The translations under genes were made by a program, and so were the position numbers. From Tsukamurella paurometabola (GTDB lineage: Bacteria; Actinomycetota; Actinomycetes; Mycobacteriales; Mycobacteriaceae), in assembly GCF_900631615.1 (NCBI RefSeq), contig NZ_LR131273.1, forward strand, positions 2,450,850-2,514,849: a stretch of DNA of 64,000 nucleotides, in the 5' to 3' direction. The stretch's first letter is position 1; every line of letters begins with the position of its first letter. Under the pieces are notes generated by a model, which was not told where the DNA came from, ran no database searches, and worked only from the letters and a program-made list of their open reading frames with translations. This document shows positions 1-10,800 of this stretch, in pieces.

Positions 1-447
1 GCCAAGGCCGGTGTCACCCCGCGTCGCCACATCGCCGAGCTGCGGCTCGCCGACGCCGATGCCGCCGCCGAGTACGAGGTGGGCCAGGAGCTGGGCGCCG
101 ACGTGTTCGAGGCGGGCAACTTCGTCGACGTCACCGGCATCAGCAAGGGCAAGGGCTACGCCGGCGTCATGAAGCGCCACGGCTTCGCCGGTCTCGGCGC
201 CAGCCACGGCGCGCAGGCCGTGCACCGCGCCCCCGGTTCCATCGGTGGCTGCGCCACCCCGGGCCGCGTCTTCAAGGGCGTCCGCATGGCCGGCCGCATG
301 GGCTCCGACAAGGTGACCACGCAGAACCTGTCCGTGTTCAAGGTGGACGCCGAGGCCGGCGTCCTGCTGATCAAGGGCGCCATCCCGGGCCGCAAGGGCG
401 GCCTCGTGATGGTCCGTACCGCTGTGAAGGGTGGTGCTCGCGCATGA
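1..447 (+). CDS. rplC: 50S ribosomal protein L3 (uL3), 5'-truncated by the window edge
   Basis: The window opens inside this gene; the last 148 codons are present. uL3 is an early-assembling protein of the large subunit whose internal loop approaches the peptidyl-transferase centre. The motif [15 protein letters not shown] and the basic region that follows are typical uL3. Reading frame 1 is open from base 1. The stop overlaps the rplD start (ATGA), as expected for the S10 operon order rplC-rplD-rplW-rplB. The N-terminus and promoter lie outside the window. Confidence 0.98.
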   Translation, partial: AKAGVTPRRHIAELRLADADAAAEYEVGQELGADVFEAGNFVDVTGISKGKGYAGVMKRHGFAGLGASHGAQAVHRAPGSIGGCATPGRVFKGVRMAGRMGSDKVTTQNLSVFKVDAEAGVLLIKGAIPGRKGGLVMVRTAVKGGARA

Positions 448-1097
448 GCAAGCTGACTCTTGATGTCAAGACCGCCGACGGCAAGGTCGACGGCACCGTC
501 GACCTCCCCGCCGAGATCTTCGACGTGGAGCCCAACATCGCGCTGATGCACCAGGTGGTCGTCGCGCAGCTCGCCGCTGCGCGCGCCGGCACCCACGCCA
601 CCAAGACCCGCGGCGAGGTCCGCGGCGGTGGCCGTAAGCCGTACCGCCAGAAGGGCACCGGCCGGGCTCGCCAGGGCTCGACCCGCGCGCCGCAGTTCGC
701 CGGCGGTGGCACCGTCCACGGCCCGCAGCCGCGCGACTACAGCCAGCGCACCCCGAAGAAGATGAAGGCCGCCGCCCTGCGCGGTGCCCTCACCGACCGG
801 GTTCGCGAGGACCGTATCCACGTCGTCACCGAGCTGGTGCCCGGCCAGGAGGCGTCGACCAAGTCGGCCCGCCTGTTCCTGGCCGCGCTGTCGGAGCGCA
901 AGAAGTTCCTCGTGGTCGTCGGCCGCGAGGACCTGACCGCGCAGCGCAGCGTCCAGAACCTGCCGAACGCGAAGTGGATCTACGCCGACCAGCTCAACAC
1001 CTACGACGTGCTCGACAGCGACGACGTGGTGTTCAGCCGTGAGGCTCTGGGTTCGTTCATCGCGAGCGCCACGAAGACCGAGGAGGCGAACGCCTGA
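444..1097 (+). CDS. rplD: 50S ribosomal protein L4 (uL4)
   Basis: This 217-residue protein is a normal-length uL4. Family knowledge: it lines the nascent-peptide exit tunnel with an extended loop. That loop is visible as the Arg/Gly-rich stretch around residues 50-80, including [20 protein letters not shown]. The ATG overlaps the rplC stop by 4 bp and the gene's own stop overlaps the rplW ATG (TGATG), indicating tight translational coupling. In E. coli L4 autoregulates the S10 operon; no leader is visible here to judge whether that applies. Confidence 0.98.
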   Translation: MSKLTLDVKTADGKVDGTVDLPAEIFDVEPNIALMHQVVVAQLAAARAGTHATKTRGEVRGGGRKPYRQKGTGRARQGSTRAPQFAGGGTVHGPQPRDYSQRTPKKMKAAALRGALTDRVREDRIHVVTELVPGQEASTKSARLFLAALSERKKFLVVVGREDLTAQRSVQNLPNAKWIYADQLNTYDVLDSDDVVFSREALGSFIASATKTEEANA

Positions 1098-1408
1098 TGG
1101 CCACCGCAACCATCCCCGCCGACCCGCGGGACATCCTGCTCGCGCCGGTGATCTCCGAGAAGGCCTACGGCCTGATCGAGGAGAACACGTACACCTTCGT
1201 GGTGCACCCGGACGCGAACAAGACGCAGATCAAGATCGCCGTGGAGAAGGTCTTCGGCGTCAAGGTCGACAGCGTCAACACCTTGAACCGCCAGGGCAAG
1301 CGCAAGCGCACCCGTGCCGGTTACGGTCAGCGCAAGAGCACCAAGCGCGCCATCGTGACCCTGAGCGCCGATAGCAAGCCCATCGACATCTTCGGAGGCG
1401 CGAGCTAA
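1097..1408 (+). CDS. rplW: 50S ribosomal protein L23 (uL23)
   Basis: A 103-residue uL23. Family knowledge: it sits at the exit of the nascent-chain tunnel and docks trigger factor and the SRP/Sec machinery. The opening region (residues 9-35, [21 protein letters not shown]) and the basic segment [21 protein letters not shown] match the family. It starts on the A of the rplD stop codon and is followed directly by rplB, whose ATG is the next base after the stop. Length and order are standard. Confidence 0.98.
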   Translation: MATATIPADPRDILLAPVISEKAYGLIEENTYTFVVHPDANKTQIKIAVEKVFGVKVDSVNTLNRQGKRKRTRAGYGQRKSTKRAIVTLSADSKPIDIFGGAS

Positions 1409-2245
1409 ATGGCTATCCGTAAGTACAAGCCGACCACTCCGGGTCGTCGTGGTTCGTCGGGCTCGACCTTCGACGAGATCACGCGTTCGACCCCGGAGAA
1501 GTCGCTGGTCCGCCCGCTGCACGGCCGCGGTGGCCGCAACGCGCACGGTCGTATCACCACCCGGCACAAGGGTGGCGGTCACAAGCGTGCGTACCGCGTC
1601 ATCGACTTCCGTCGCCATGACAAGGACGGCATCAACGCCAAGGTCGCGCACATCGAGTACGACCCCAACCGCACCAGCCGCATCGCACTGCTGCACTACC
1701 TGGACGGCGAGAAGCGCTACATCCTCGCCCCCAAGGACCTGAAGCAGGGCGACGTGGTCGAGTCCGGCCCCAACGCCGACATCAAGCCGGGCAACGCCCT
1801 GCCGCTGCGCAACATCCCCGCCGGCACCGTGATCCACGCCGTCGAGCTGCGCCCCGGTGGCGGTGCCAAGATGGCCCGCTCGGCCGGTGCCAGCATCCAG
1901 CTGCTGGGCAAGGAGGGCGCCTACGCGACCCTGCGCATGCCCTCCGGTGAGATCCGTCGCGTCGACGTGCGCTGCCGCGCCACCGTCGGCGAGGTGGGCA
2001 ACGCCGAGCAGAGCAACATCAACTGGGGCAAGGCCGGCCGCATGCGCTGGAAGGGCAAGCGCCCGACCGTCCGTGGTGTCGTCATGAACCCGGTCGACCA
2101 CCCGCACGGCGGTGGTGAGGGTAAGACCTCCGGTGGCCGCCACCCGGTGAGCCCGTGGGGCAAGCCCGAGGGCCGCACCCGCAAGAACAAGGCGAGCGAC
2201 AAGCTGATCGTCCGTCGCCGCAAGTCCGGTAAGAACAAGCGCTAG
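1409..2245 (+). CDS. rplB: 50S ribosomal protein L2 (uL2)
   Basis: A 278-residue uL2, a primary 23S rRNA binder needed for subunit association and peptidyl-transferase activity. The C-terminal signature with the conserved histidine is clear ([18 protein letters not shown]), as is the N-terminal [10 protein letters not shown]. It begins the base after the rplW stop and is followed by rpsS after a 14-bp gap containing AGGAGGGAG, an unusually strong ribosome-binding site. Length and order are standard for an actinobacterial S10 operon. Confidence 0.98.
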   Translation: MAIRKYKPTTPGRRGSSGSTFDEITRSTPEKSLVRPLHGRGGRNAHGRITTRHKGGGHKRAYRVIDFRRHDKDGINAKVAHIEYDPNRTSRIALLHYLDGEKRYILAPKDLKQGDVVESGPNADIKPGNALPLRNIPAGTVIHAVELRPGGGAKMARSAGASIQLLGKEGAYATLRMPSGEIRRVDVRCRATVGEVGNAEQSNINWGKAGRMRWKGKRPTVRGVVMNPVDHPHGGGEGKTSGGRHPVSPWGKPEGRTRKNKASDKLIVRRRKSGKNKR

Positions 2246-2259
2246 GAGGGAGTTAGAGA

Positions 2260-2540
2260 ATGCCACGCAGCCTCAAGAAGGGCCCGTTCGTCGACGACCA
2301 CCTCCTCGCGAAGGTCGACGTCCAGAACGAGAAGGGCACCAAGCAGGTCATCAAGACCTGGTCGCGTCGCTCCACCATCATCCCCGACTTCATCGGTCAC
2401 ACCTTCGCCGTCCACGACGGTCGCAAGCACGTGCCGGTGTTCGTCTCGGAGAACATGGTGGGCCACAAGCTGGGCGAGTTCGCCCCGACGCGGACGTTCA
2501 AGGGCCACATCAAGGACGACCGGAAGGGTAAGCGCCGCTA

Positions 2541-2541
<1 letters not shown>
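2260..2541 (+). CDS. rpsS: 30S ribosomal protein S19 (uS19)
   Basis: A 93-residue uS19, a component of the small-subunit head that contacts the A-site finger and works with S13. The start [15 protein letters not shown] and the motif [15 protein letters not shown] are diagnostic. The ATG is preceded by AGGAGGGAG. The stop shares its last base with the ATG of rplV (TAATG), so the two are probably translationally coupled. Confidence 0.98.
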
Positions 2542-3760
<1,219 letters not shown>

Positions 3761-3764
3761 CGCC

Positions 3765-4181
3765 ATGTTGATCCCCCGTCGCGTCAAGCACCGTAAGCAG
3801 CACCACCCCAAGCGCTCCGGCGCTGCCAAGGGCGGCACCGCTGTGACCTTCGGTGACTACGGCATCCAGGCTCTCGAGCCCGCCTACATCACCAACCGAC
3901 AGATCGAGTCCGCTCGTATCGCCATCAACCGCCACATCAAGCGTGGCGGCAAGGTCTGGATCAACATCTTCCCGGACCGCCCGCTCACCAAGAAGCCGGC
4001 CGAGACCCGCATGGGTTCCGGTAAGGGCTCGCCCGAGTGGTGGGTGGCGAACGTCAAGCCCGGTCGCGTGATGTTCGAGATGACCTACCCCAACGAGCAG
4101 ATCGCTCGCGAGGCCCTGCGCCGCGCGCAGCACAAGCTCCCCTGCAAGACCCGCATCGTGACCCGAGAGGAGCAGTTCTGA
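3765..4181 (+). CDS. rplP: 50S ribosomal protein L16 (uL16)
   Basis: A 138-residue uL16, which helps position A-site tRNA and is essential for late 50S maturation. The start [14 protein letters not shown] and the segment [16 protein letters not shown] with the conserved arginine are typical. Its stop overlaps the rpmC start (TGATG at 4179-4183). Standard length and position. Confidence 0.98.
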   Translation: MLIPRRVKHRKQHHPKRSGAAKGGTAVTFGDYGIQALEPAYITNRQIESARIAINRHIKRGGKVWINIFPDRPLTKKPAETRMGSGKGSPEWWVANVKPGRVMFEMTYPNEQIAREALRRAQHKLPCKTRIVTREEQF

Positions 4182-4411
4182 TGTCGAACACCGTCGCCGC
4201 TGATCTCCGCGGTCTGACCGCGGACGAGCTGGTGGAGAAGCTGCGCGAGGCCAAGGAGGAGCTGTTCAACCTGCGCTTCCAGATGGCCACCGGACAGATG
4301 AGCAACAACCGTCGCCTGCGCACCGTGCGTACCGACATCGCCCGGATCTACACGATCCTGCGCGAGCGGGAGCTCGGCCTGGCCTCGGGCCCGGAGGGTG
4401 ACGCCGCATGA
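4181..4411 (+). CDS. rpmC: 50S ribosomal protein L29 (uL29)
   Basis: A 76-residue uL29, a small helical-hairpin protein beside L23 at the tunnel exit. The core motif [19 protein letters not shown] (residues 21-39) is diagnostic. The open frame continues upstream into rplP, but the ATG coupled to the rplP stop gives the conserved length, so I place the start there. The stop overlaps the ATG of rpsQ (ATGA). Confidence 0.97.
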   Translation: MSNTVAADLRGLTADELVEKLREAKEELFNLRFQMATGQMSNNRRLRTVRTDIARIYTILRERELGLASGPEGDAA

Positions 4412-4692
4412 GCGAGAACGGAAGCAATGTGACCACCGAGCAGCGCAACAGCCGCAAGGTCCGGATCGGGTACGTCGTGTCCGACAAGATGGAGAAGACC
4501 ATCGTCGTCGAGCTCGAGGACCGCGTGAAGCACTCCCTGTACGGCAAGATCATCCGCACCACCTCCAAGGTGAAGGCGCATGACGAGGAGGGCGTCGCCG
4601 GTGTCGGTGACCGCGTCCGGATCATGGAGACCCGTCCGCTGAGCGCCAGCAAGCACTGGCGCCTGGTGGAGGTGCTGGAGAAGGCCAAGTAG
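4408..4692 (+). CDS. rpsQ: 30S ribosomal protein S17 (uS17)
   Basis: A 94-residue uS17, an early 16S rRNA binder with an OB fold. It shows [17 protein letters not shown] and the tail motif [19 protein letters not shown]. An N-terminal extension of about 12 residues precedes the core. It is the last gene of this S10-type block; a long GC-rich hairpin follows 23 bp after the stop. In many bacteria rplN follows immediately, but here about 8.3 kb of accessory genes intervene. Confidence 0.98.
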   Translation: MSENGSNVTTEQRNSRKVRIGYVVSDKMEKTIVVELEDRVKHSLYGKIIRTTSKVKAHDEEGVAGVGDRVRIMETRPLSASKHWRLVEVLEKAK

Positions 4693-4714
4693 GCCCACCC
4701 GCACCGCACAGACG

Positions 4715-4758
4715 ACGAAGGCCCCGTCCACTCCGCGAGGAGAGGACGGGGCCTTCGT
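4715..4758 (+). terminator. Rho-independent-like terminator behind rpsQ
   Basis: A perfect 15-bp inverted repeat (4715-4729 with 4744-4758, arm ACGAAGGCCCCGTCC) with a 14-nt loop lies just downstream of the last S10 gene. There is no U-tract, which is normal for actinobacterial terminators. It should separate the ribosomal block from the accessory genes. Confidence 0.85.
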
Positions 4759-4819
4759 GTTCGCCCGGGCCCGGCCGACGGTGCCCGCGGCGCGGTCCGG
4801 CGGCCGGGCGACGGCTCGG

Positions 4820-5338
4820 TCAGAGGTTCCGGCCGGCGTTGACGACCGCGGTGCAGGCGCCGTTGAGCCGGTCGAGCGCCGGGTTGGACCGCTGCCACGT
4901 GGCGTCACCACTGCGCCGGGCGGCGCGGTCGGCGGCGAGTGCGCGCGAGTACTCACCCAGCCGGGCCTGGTAGGTGCGCAGCGCGCCGGCCAGCTGCGGG
5001 TTCGACGAGGCCCGGGCGATGGTGCCGGGCAGCGTGCCGAGCTCGACGCGGAGCGCGTTCTGCTCGGCGTCGAGCTGCGGGGCGATCCCCTCCCAGGTCC
5101 AGCCGTCCTTCTGCGTGGCCTTGGCGGCGGCACGGCTCGCGGCCTGGCGCGGGGCGCGGTTGGCGTTCCACTGGTCGTACGCGGCGCGGGCGGCCGAGGT
5201 CGACGGTGCGCCGGGCGCGGTCGGCGCACCCGGGGCGGGGTTCGGGGCGGCGGCGGCGACGCCGGCGAGGGGAGTGGCGAGGGCGGCGGCGAGCAGGCCC
5301 GCGGAGACGGTGCGGGTGGCCCACGTGCGAATGGTCAC
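4820..5338 (-). CDS. Small secreted protein, paralogue of the 5459-6010 gene
   Basis: I do not recognise a characterised family. The 172-residue product has a signal peptide (basic start, hydrophobic core SAGLLAAALATPLAGVAAAA, probable cleavage after AAAA-A around residues 29-31) and a Pro/Ala linker, so it is exported. The mature part is helical and contains WTWEGIAPQLDAEQN and GDATWQRSNPALDRLN. Both motifs recur in the neighbouring lipoprotein gene (KWTWEGITGLLNAE, GDATWSRSNPAFTALN), so the two are diverged tandem duplicates. The start is GTG at 5338 with GAGAGG upstream. A palindrome overlaps the predicted transcription start. Confidence 0.8.
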   Translation of the reverse strand: MTIRTWATRTVSAGLLAAALATPLAGVAAAAPNPAPGAPTAPGAPSTSAARAAYDQWNANRAPRQAASRAAAKATQKDGWTWEGIAPQLDAEQNALRVELGTLPGTIARASSNPQLAGALRTYQARLGEYSRALAADRAARRSGDATWQRSNPALDRLNGACTAVVNAGRNL

Positions 5339-5360
5339 GATGATTACCTCTCGATGTCAA

Positions 5361-5371
5361 ATGTTGAACAT
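5361..5371 (-). promoter_or_regulatory. Palindrome at the predicted transcription start of the 4820-5338 gene
   Basis: ATGTTGAACAT is a perfect dyad about 25 bp upstream of the GTG. On the minus strand a TTATCT -10-like hexamer (5382 to 5377) precedes it, which would put +1 at about 5370, inside the dyad. A second dyad, TGTTCG-N6-CGAACA (5411-5428), lies further upstream. Operator function is inferred from position only. Confidence 0.35.
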
Positions 5372-5458
5372 CAAGAAGATAACCCGTCCGGGGGTGTCGG
5401 CGTACGGAAATGTTCGTGATATCGAACACTCCGTTCGCGGATCAGGAGCGTCGTGGGG

Positions 5459-6010
5459 TCAGGTGCAGATGCGCTTGACCGCTGTCGCGGCGTCGTTGAG
5501 CGCCGTGAACGCGGGGTTGCTCCTGCTCCACGTGGCGTCGCCCGAGCCGCGAGCGGACTGATCGGCGCGCAGTGCCTCCGAGTAGGCGTCCAGCTTGGTC
5601 TTGTAGTCGCTGATCGAGGTCTTGATCGTGGGAGCGAGATTCTCGGTGGCGATGATGCCGGGCAGCTTGTTCGTCTCCGTCGTGATGGCCGCGAACTCCG
5701 CGTTGAGCAGTCCGGTGATGCCCTCCCAGGTCCACTTCGGGTCCTTGGTGAAGTTGACGGTGGCCCGGCTGGCCACGACGCGCACGTCGTAGCCGGACTG
5801 CCACGACGCACACGCCGACTTCCCGGCGGCCGCCGCAGCGGCGGCACGCGAGGATGCGATGGTGCTCTGGTAGGCGGCCACGTCCTGCGGGTCGGCCGAA
5901 CCGGTTCCCGAGACGGACCCGCAGCCCGCCAATGCGAGCAGCGACACCCCGGCGGCCAGCGCGGCGCCCCCACGGCCGCGGAACGGGTGGATCCTCGTAC
6001 GTCCGGTCAT
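5459..6010 (-). CDS. Putative lipoprotein, paralogue of the 4820-5338 gene
   Basis: The 183-residue product starts with a basic segment and a hydrophobic stretch ending in LLALAGCGS, a good lipobox (L-A-G-C), so it is probably a membrane-anchored lipoprotein. The mature domain shares the TWEGI...LLNAE and SGDATWSRSNPAF blocks with the next gene downstream. A cysteine near residue 68 (KSACASW) and one near the C-terminus (RICT) may form a disulfide; the paralogue lacks the first. The start at 6010 has GGGGAGGCGAG just upstream; longer in-frame extensions have no such site. Function unknown; extracytoplasmic location is inferred from the lipobox. Confidence 0.8.
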   Translation of the reverse strand: MTGRTRIHPFRGRGGAALAAGVSLLALAGCGSVSGTGSADPQDVAAYQSTIASSRAAAAAAAGKSACASWQSGYDVRVVASRATVNFTKDPKWTWEGITGLLNAEFAAITTETNKLPGIIATENLAPTIKTSISDYKTKLDAYSEALRADQSARGSGDATWSRSNPAFTALNDAATAVKRICT

Positions 6011-6163
6011 CTTCTCGCCTCCCCTGGCGCGCGTCGACGTGCACGCCGTATGCCTGCATTGTCGCTCATGGGGCGCCTCCGCGTTCCACGAGGGTGCGAA
6101 CGCGCAGTGTGTGAGCGTGGGCACTCCACCCCCGATTATGCGCGCCGGTCCGAACAGGTTTGC

Positions 6164-6329
6164 TATGCTGTCGAAGATGCGGGACGGTGACGTCCCGCGC
6201 CGTCGTAGGGCACCCGGGCCCCTGACTCGCCGAATGCGGCTCGAGCCCACTTCCCGGTTCTTTTCTTGCGGCGAACGGATGCGGCCACCGCCGCCTTCGC
6301 CACCCACCACCGTTAGGTATCTCCGCACT
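6164..6329 (+). promoter_or_regulatory. Promoter and long 5' leader of the DEAD-box helicase gene
   Basis: The 319 bp between 6011 and 6329 hold no convincing gene. A TATGCT -10-like hexamer (6164-6169) predicts a start near 6176, about 154 nt before the helicase GTG. Immediately at the predicted 5' end is an 8-bp stem (6179-6186 with 6191-6198) closed by a GTGA tetraloop of the GNRA type. Long structured leaders are known on cold-shock helicase mRNAs; regulation here is inference. An alternative leaderless ATG at 6177 is in frame with the helicase, but the intervening codons (AGG, TTT, TCT, TAT) are unlike local coding usage. Confidence 0.5.
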
Positions 6330-7799
6330 GTGAGCACCCCTGTGTCCGCTCGTTCCTTCGCCGACCTCGGCGTCCCCTCGAACCTCGTCGCCGCGCTCCA
6401 CGACATGGACCGCAGCACCCCCTTCCCGATCCAGGCCGACACCCTGCCCGACACCCTCGCCGGCCGCGACGTGCTCGGCCGCGGCAAGACCGGCTCGGGC
6501 AAGACCCTGGCCTTCGCGATCCCGCTGGTCGCGCGCATCGCCGGGCACCGCGCTCCGGCGGGCAAGCCGTCCGGCCTGGTCCTCGCGCCGACGCGCGAGC
6601 TGGCCACCCAGATCACCGCGACCGTCGAGCCGCTGGCCCGCGCGGCCGGGCTGCGCGTGACCACGATCTTCGGCGGCGTCAAGCAGACCCGTCAGGAGCA
6701 GGCGCTGAGCAACGGGGTCGACATCGTCGTCGCGTGCCCGGGCCGTCTCGAGGACCTCATGCGCCAGCGCATCGTCGACCTCTCGCGCGTCGAGGTCACC
6801 GTGCTCGACGAGGCCGATCACATGGCCGACCTCGGCTTCCTCCCCGTCGTGACCCGGATCCTCGCCGCCACGCCCGCGGGTGGGCAGCGCATGCTGTTCT
6901 CCGCCACCCTCGACAACGGCGTCGACAAGCTGGTCCGCAAGTTCCTCACCGACCCGGTCTCGCACTCGGTCGACCCCGAGAACTCGCCGGTCGTCGCGAT
7001 GACCCACCACGTCTTCGAGGTCGGCGGCAAGGACGACAAGAGCGAGCTCGTGCGCGCCCTCGCGTCGGGCACCGGCCGCCGGATCCTGTTCACCCGCACC
7101 AAGCACCAGGCGAAGAAGCTGGCCAAGCAGCTCACCGCGCAGGGCATCCCTGCGCGCGACCTGCACGGCAACCTCAGCCAGCCGCAGCGCGACCGCAACC
7201 TCGAAGCGTTCAGCTCCGGCGCGGCCCGCGTGCTCGTCGCCACCGACATCGCCGCCCGCGGCGTCCACGTCGACGACGTCGAGCTCGTCGTGCACGTCGA
7301 CCCGCCCGCCGAGCACAAGGCCTACCTGCACCGCAGCGGCCGCACCGCCCGCGCCGGCAGCGAGGGCACCGTCGTCACCGTCATGACCCCCGAGCAGCGC
7401 AAGGACACCCAGACGCTGCTCAAGAAGGCCGCCATCACCGCGCGGCCCGTCGCCGTGACCGCGACGTCGCCCGTCGTCGTCGACCTGGTCGGTGAGGTCG
7501 CTCCGTACGTGCAGCCCGAGCCCGTCGCGCCGCCGCAGCAGCCGCGCCGCGCCGGCGGCGGCCACGCCCCGGGCCGGGGTCGCGCCGGGCGCGGCAAGGG
7601 CACGGGGCAGCGTGCCGACGGTGCCGCGCGCGGCCAGGGCGCGGGTCGGGGCCAGGGCTCCGGCCGCGGCCAGGGCCGTGGTCAGGCCGGCGGGCAGCAG
7701 CGCTCCGGCGCGCGGCAGGCACCGGCGGGCCAGGGCCGTCCGCAGGGCCAGGGCCGCGCCCAGCAGCCGCGCCGCCGCGCCACCCGCCCCGCGGGCTGA
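6330..7799 (+). CDS. DEAD-box RNA helicase (RhlE-like)
   Basis: A 489-residue ATP-dependent RNA helicase. Visible motifs in order: Q-motif region (FADLGV...PFPIQ), Walker A GKTGSGKT, PTREL, DEAD in VLDEADHMADLG, SAT in LFSATLD, and motif VI HRSGRTARAG. After the helicase core (about residue 380) comes a Pro-rich linker and a long Gly/Arg/Gln tail with GRGQG-type repeats, a disordered RNA-binding tail. Family role: remodelling structured RNA in ribosome assembly, degradation and cold adaptation. Being inside a ribosomal gene cluster fits that, though this is inference. The start is GTG at 6330, where similarity to the family begins; the ribosome-binding site is weak. Confidence 0.93.
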   Translation: MSTPVSARSFADLGVPSNLVAALHDMDRSTPFPIQADTLPDTLAGRDVLGRGKTGSGKTLAFAIPLVARIAGHRAPAGKPSGLVLAPTRELATQITATVEPLARAAGLRVTTIFGGVKQTRQEQALSNGVDIVVACPGRLEDLMRQRIVDLSRVEVTVLDEADHMADLGFLPVVTRILAATPAGGQRMLFSATLDNGVDKLVRKFLTDPVSHSVDPENSPVVAMTHHVFEVGGKDDKSELVRALASGTGRRILFTRTKHQAKKLAKQLTAQGIPARDLHGNLSQPQRDRNLEAFSSGAARVLVATDIAARGVHVDDVELVVHVDPPAEHKAYLHRSGRTARAGSEGTVVTVMTPEQRKDTQTLLKKAAITARPVAVTATSPVVVDLVGEVAPYVQPEPVAPPQQPRRAGGGHAPGRGRAGRGKGTGQRADGAARGQGAGRGQGSGRGQGRGQAGGQQRSGARQAPAGQGRPQGQGRAQQPRRRATRPAG

Positions 7800-7808
7800 T
7801 CCACCCCC

Positions 7809-7832
7809 GGCCGGCTCGCCCGCGGGCCGGCC
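7809..7832. terminator. Hairpin between convergent genes
   Basis: A 7-bp perfect stem GGCCGGC/GCCGGCC (7809-7815 and 7826-7832) with a 10-nt loop lies in the 63-bp gap between the helicase stop and the stop of the AAA/HerA gene. It could serve both convergent transcripts. There is no U-tract. Confidence 0.5.
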
Positions 7833-7862
7833 CTGCCGCCCTCAGCGGGCCCGGAACCGGAC

Positions 7863-10800
7863 TCAGCCGCGGGCGATCCGCAGGACCTCGTCCTCGGTGG
7901 GCGGGCTGGCGGCGTGGTGGCTCAGGCACATCGGCGCGTGCACGCGCACCGTCGTCGCGCCCGCGCCGAGGTAGAAGTCGCCCGCGCCCAGCGCGCCGAT
8001 CCCGTCGAGCCGGCCTCCGCGGGCGGCCGCCACGTCCTTCGCGGCCTGGATCTGCACCGGCGCGTTGAGCTTGCCGTAGAAGTGCGTCGCGCTGTTGCCG
8101 ACGATCTTGTCGTGCAGGCCCTTCGGCGCCTGCGTCGCGAACACCAGCCCCAGCCCGTACTTGCGGGCCTGTGAGGCCAGCAGCAGCGTCGACTCGGTGG
8201 ACGGCTTCACCGCCCCCGACGGTGCGATCTGCTGCGCCTCGTCCATCACCAGCAGCCAGCCGAGCGGCTTCTCGCCCGCGGGGTGCCGCTTGATCCACGA
8301 GAACAGCGCCAGCTGCAGCTGCGCGACGAAGGTCTGCCGCTGCGTCTCGTCGGGCAGGCCGATGAGGCTGATCACCGAGACACGGGCGCGCTTGCCGTCC
8401 GCGGGGGTGAGGAGCGTCGCGGGGTCGACGGCCTCGCCGCTACCGCCGAGCAGCGGGTTGTTGATGAGCGCCGCCTGCAGGTTCGCGGCCAGCTCGGGCG
8501 CCAGCTTGTCGGCGCTCGCGAGGCTGCTGCGCGTGGAATCCCAGTCGGCGAGGAACGCGGCGTACCCGCGCACGTCGGCCCGGCCCACCTGCCGGCCGTA
8601 CGCGTCGAGCGACTCGCGCAGGATCGCGCGCTGCTGTTCGCGCCGCGAGCCGCCGACGCCGACGTGCTGCTCGAGGGTGCTCGCGCACGCCTCGACGGCC
8701 ATCGCGAAGCCCTCGCGGGCCTCCTGCGCCTCCAGGCCGTCGCCGTCCATGCCCGTGCGCAGCGCCGCGAAGTCCGGGATCGGCTGCAGCACCAGTGGTC
8801 GCGCCGACGGCCGGTTCGGCGTCCACACCACGACGTCGGTGTCGGCGAGGTAGGTGCGCGCCCGCTCGGCGTCGCCCTCCCACCAGCCCGACGGGGTCTC
8901 GGCCGGCGACCCCGGCCAGGCCTCGCCCAAGCGGGAGAGGTCGTTGTTCGGATCCAGCACGATCGCCGAGACGCCGCGGAGCGCGCACTCCTCGACGAGC
9001 CGGCGCAGCAGCACCGTCTTCCCCGACCCGGAACCCGCGAAGATCGCGGTGTGTTTGCGCAGCTCGACCGGGTCGACGGTGACGCGCGCCCCGTCCGGAC
9101 CGAGGCCCACGGCGATCGCGCCGGCGACCGCCGGCGCCCCGACCGCCGTCACCGCCGGCGCCGTGGGTGCGGGTGCGGCGGACGGTGCGGCGGGCTCCGG
9201 CCGCGGGGCGGGCGGCCCGCCGAACATGACGTCGGCGACCGAGCTCGACAGCCCGCCGACGCGGCCGACCGCGTCGCCGGGGATCATCCCGCGGAGCCGG
9301 CGCGACCCCGGCGCCGGCCGGTCCGCGGCCGGTTTCCGATCCAGTCCCGCGAACATCCGCAGCCCGTGCGCCGGGCGCCGCGCGGCGAGCCACTCGTCGA
9401 GGCCGTCGGGCGCGTTCGCGATGATCCGGCTCAGCGCGTCGAGCGTCGCGAGGTCCGCCTCGTCCAGGGGGAGCAGCTCGGCGCCGCGCTCCACCGCGTC
9501 GGCGATCACCGACGAGGCCTTCGGGCTGGTCGGCCAGGGTGTGGACCGCAGCAGGTAGAGCTTGCGCCGGTCCATCCCCGCCGCCACGCCCGCCGCGGTC
9601 GCGGCGCTCTGCACCCGGTTGGTGGTGGCGACGGCGTTCGCCGCGGGGATCGCGCGGAACGCCCAGTGCTGCTCGTCCTCGACGCGGCCGGGCAGCCGGC
9701 GCCGCAGCCGGCCGTCGAGCTGCTTGTTGCCGCGCTCGATCTGGAAGCCGTCGCCGCCGTCCTCGCGGGTCCACGCCCGCAGGCCCGCCTCGATGAGCGC
9801 GCCCATGCGCTTGTCGGCGGCGGTCTGGTCGGTCGCCACGTCGCCGACGCGGGCGCGCAGGCGCAGCGCGTCGAACTGCTCGTCGATGCGGGAGAGCAGA
9901 TCGACCGGCGGGGCCACGGGATCCGGGACGGGCACCGTCGGCGCGGTGTCGGGGGTCGACGGTGCCGGGCGCGCCGGCCCGTCGTCGAACGACGCGAGCT
10001 CGAAGTCGGTGCGGGTGGTGACGCACGCCCGGATGTGCGCGTCGACCTTGGTGAGCAGGTCGCGCGGGGTGTGGTGCACCGCGGTCGCGAACGCCTCCGG
10101 CGCGATCGGCCACGTGGGGTGCGGCGGCGCGAACTCCTTCGACCGGTACGCGGCCGTCAGCCGCCGCTCGACGATGGCGCGGGCGATGGCACCGTCGGGC
10201 AGCGACTTGAGCGGGCCCACCACCCGGAACCGGGCCGCGACCGAGGCGGTGGCGCGGCTGGACAGGGTCTCCCAGGCCGTCGGCAGCATGCACGCGACGG
10301 TCACCGTGCGATACAGGCCCTGCCGCAGCGACATCAGGCCGTGGCCGACCTGCTCGATGACCTCGCCCTCCGCGGCGTCGGGCGCGGTGAGCGTGGCCGC
10401 CGACTGCGCGAGCAGGGTGTCGATCTGGTCGACGGCGAAGACCGTCGCGGCCGTCTCCGCCATGAACGCGGAGATCGCGCGCACCGTCTCCACCGCGGGG
10501 AAGCCGTGCGCGGGCAGCCCCCAGTGCAGGCGCTCGGCGGCGGTCTCCTCGACCTCGATGTCGTCGAGGAACGCCGAGCCCAGGTCCGCGAGGCGGGTGT
10601 CGGGGGAGCCCAGCAGCACCAGCGCGCGGAGCACGCCGTGGTACTGCCGCACCTGCGGGCGGCGCTTGCTCATGGCGGCGACCAGCGCGTCCAGCCCCGC
10701 CGGCGTCGGCACCGCGTCGCCCGAGAACTCGCGGCGGTGCGCCCGCGAGAGTCCCGCCTCGTCGGAGAGCAGCCACAGCAACTGGGCCAGCTGGGTCTCG

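Noticed and set aside
5411-5428. TGTTCG-N6-CGAACA as a LexA (SOS) box
   Set aside because: The actinobacterial SOS box has the arms in the opposite order (CGAAC-N4-GTTCG). The spacing and order here do not fit.
6177-6329. N-terminal extension of the DEAD-box helicase from an in-frame, possibly leaderless ATG
   Set aside because: The codons (AGG twice, TTT, TCT, TAT) and the low-complexity product are unlike local coding sequence, and family similarity begins after 6330. Kept only as an alternative in the leader entry.
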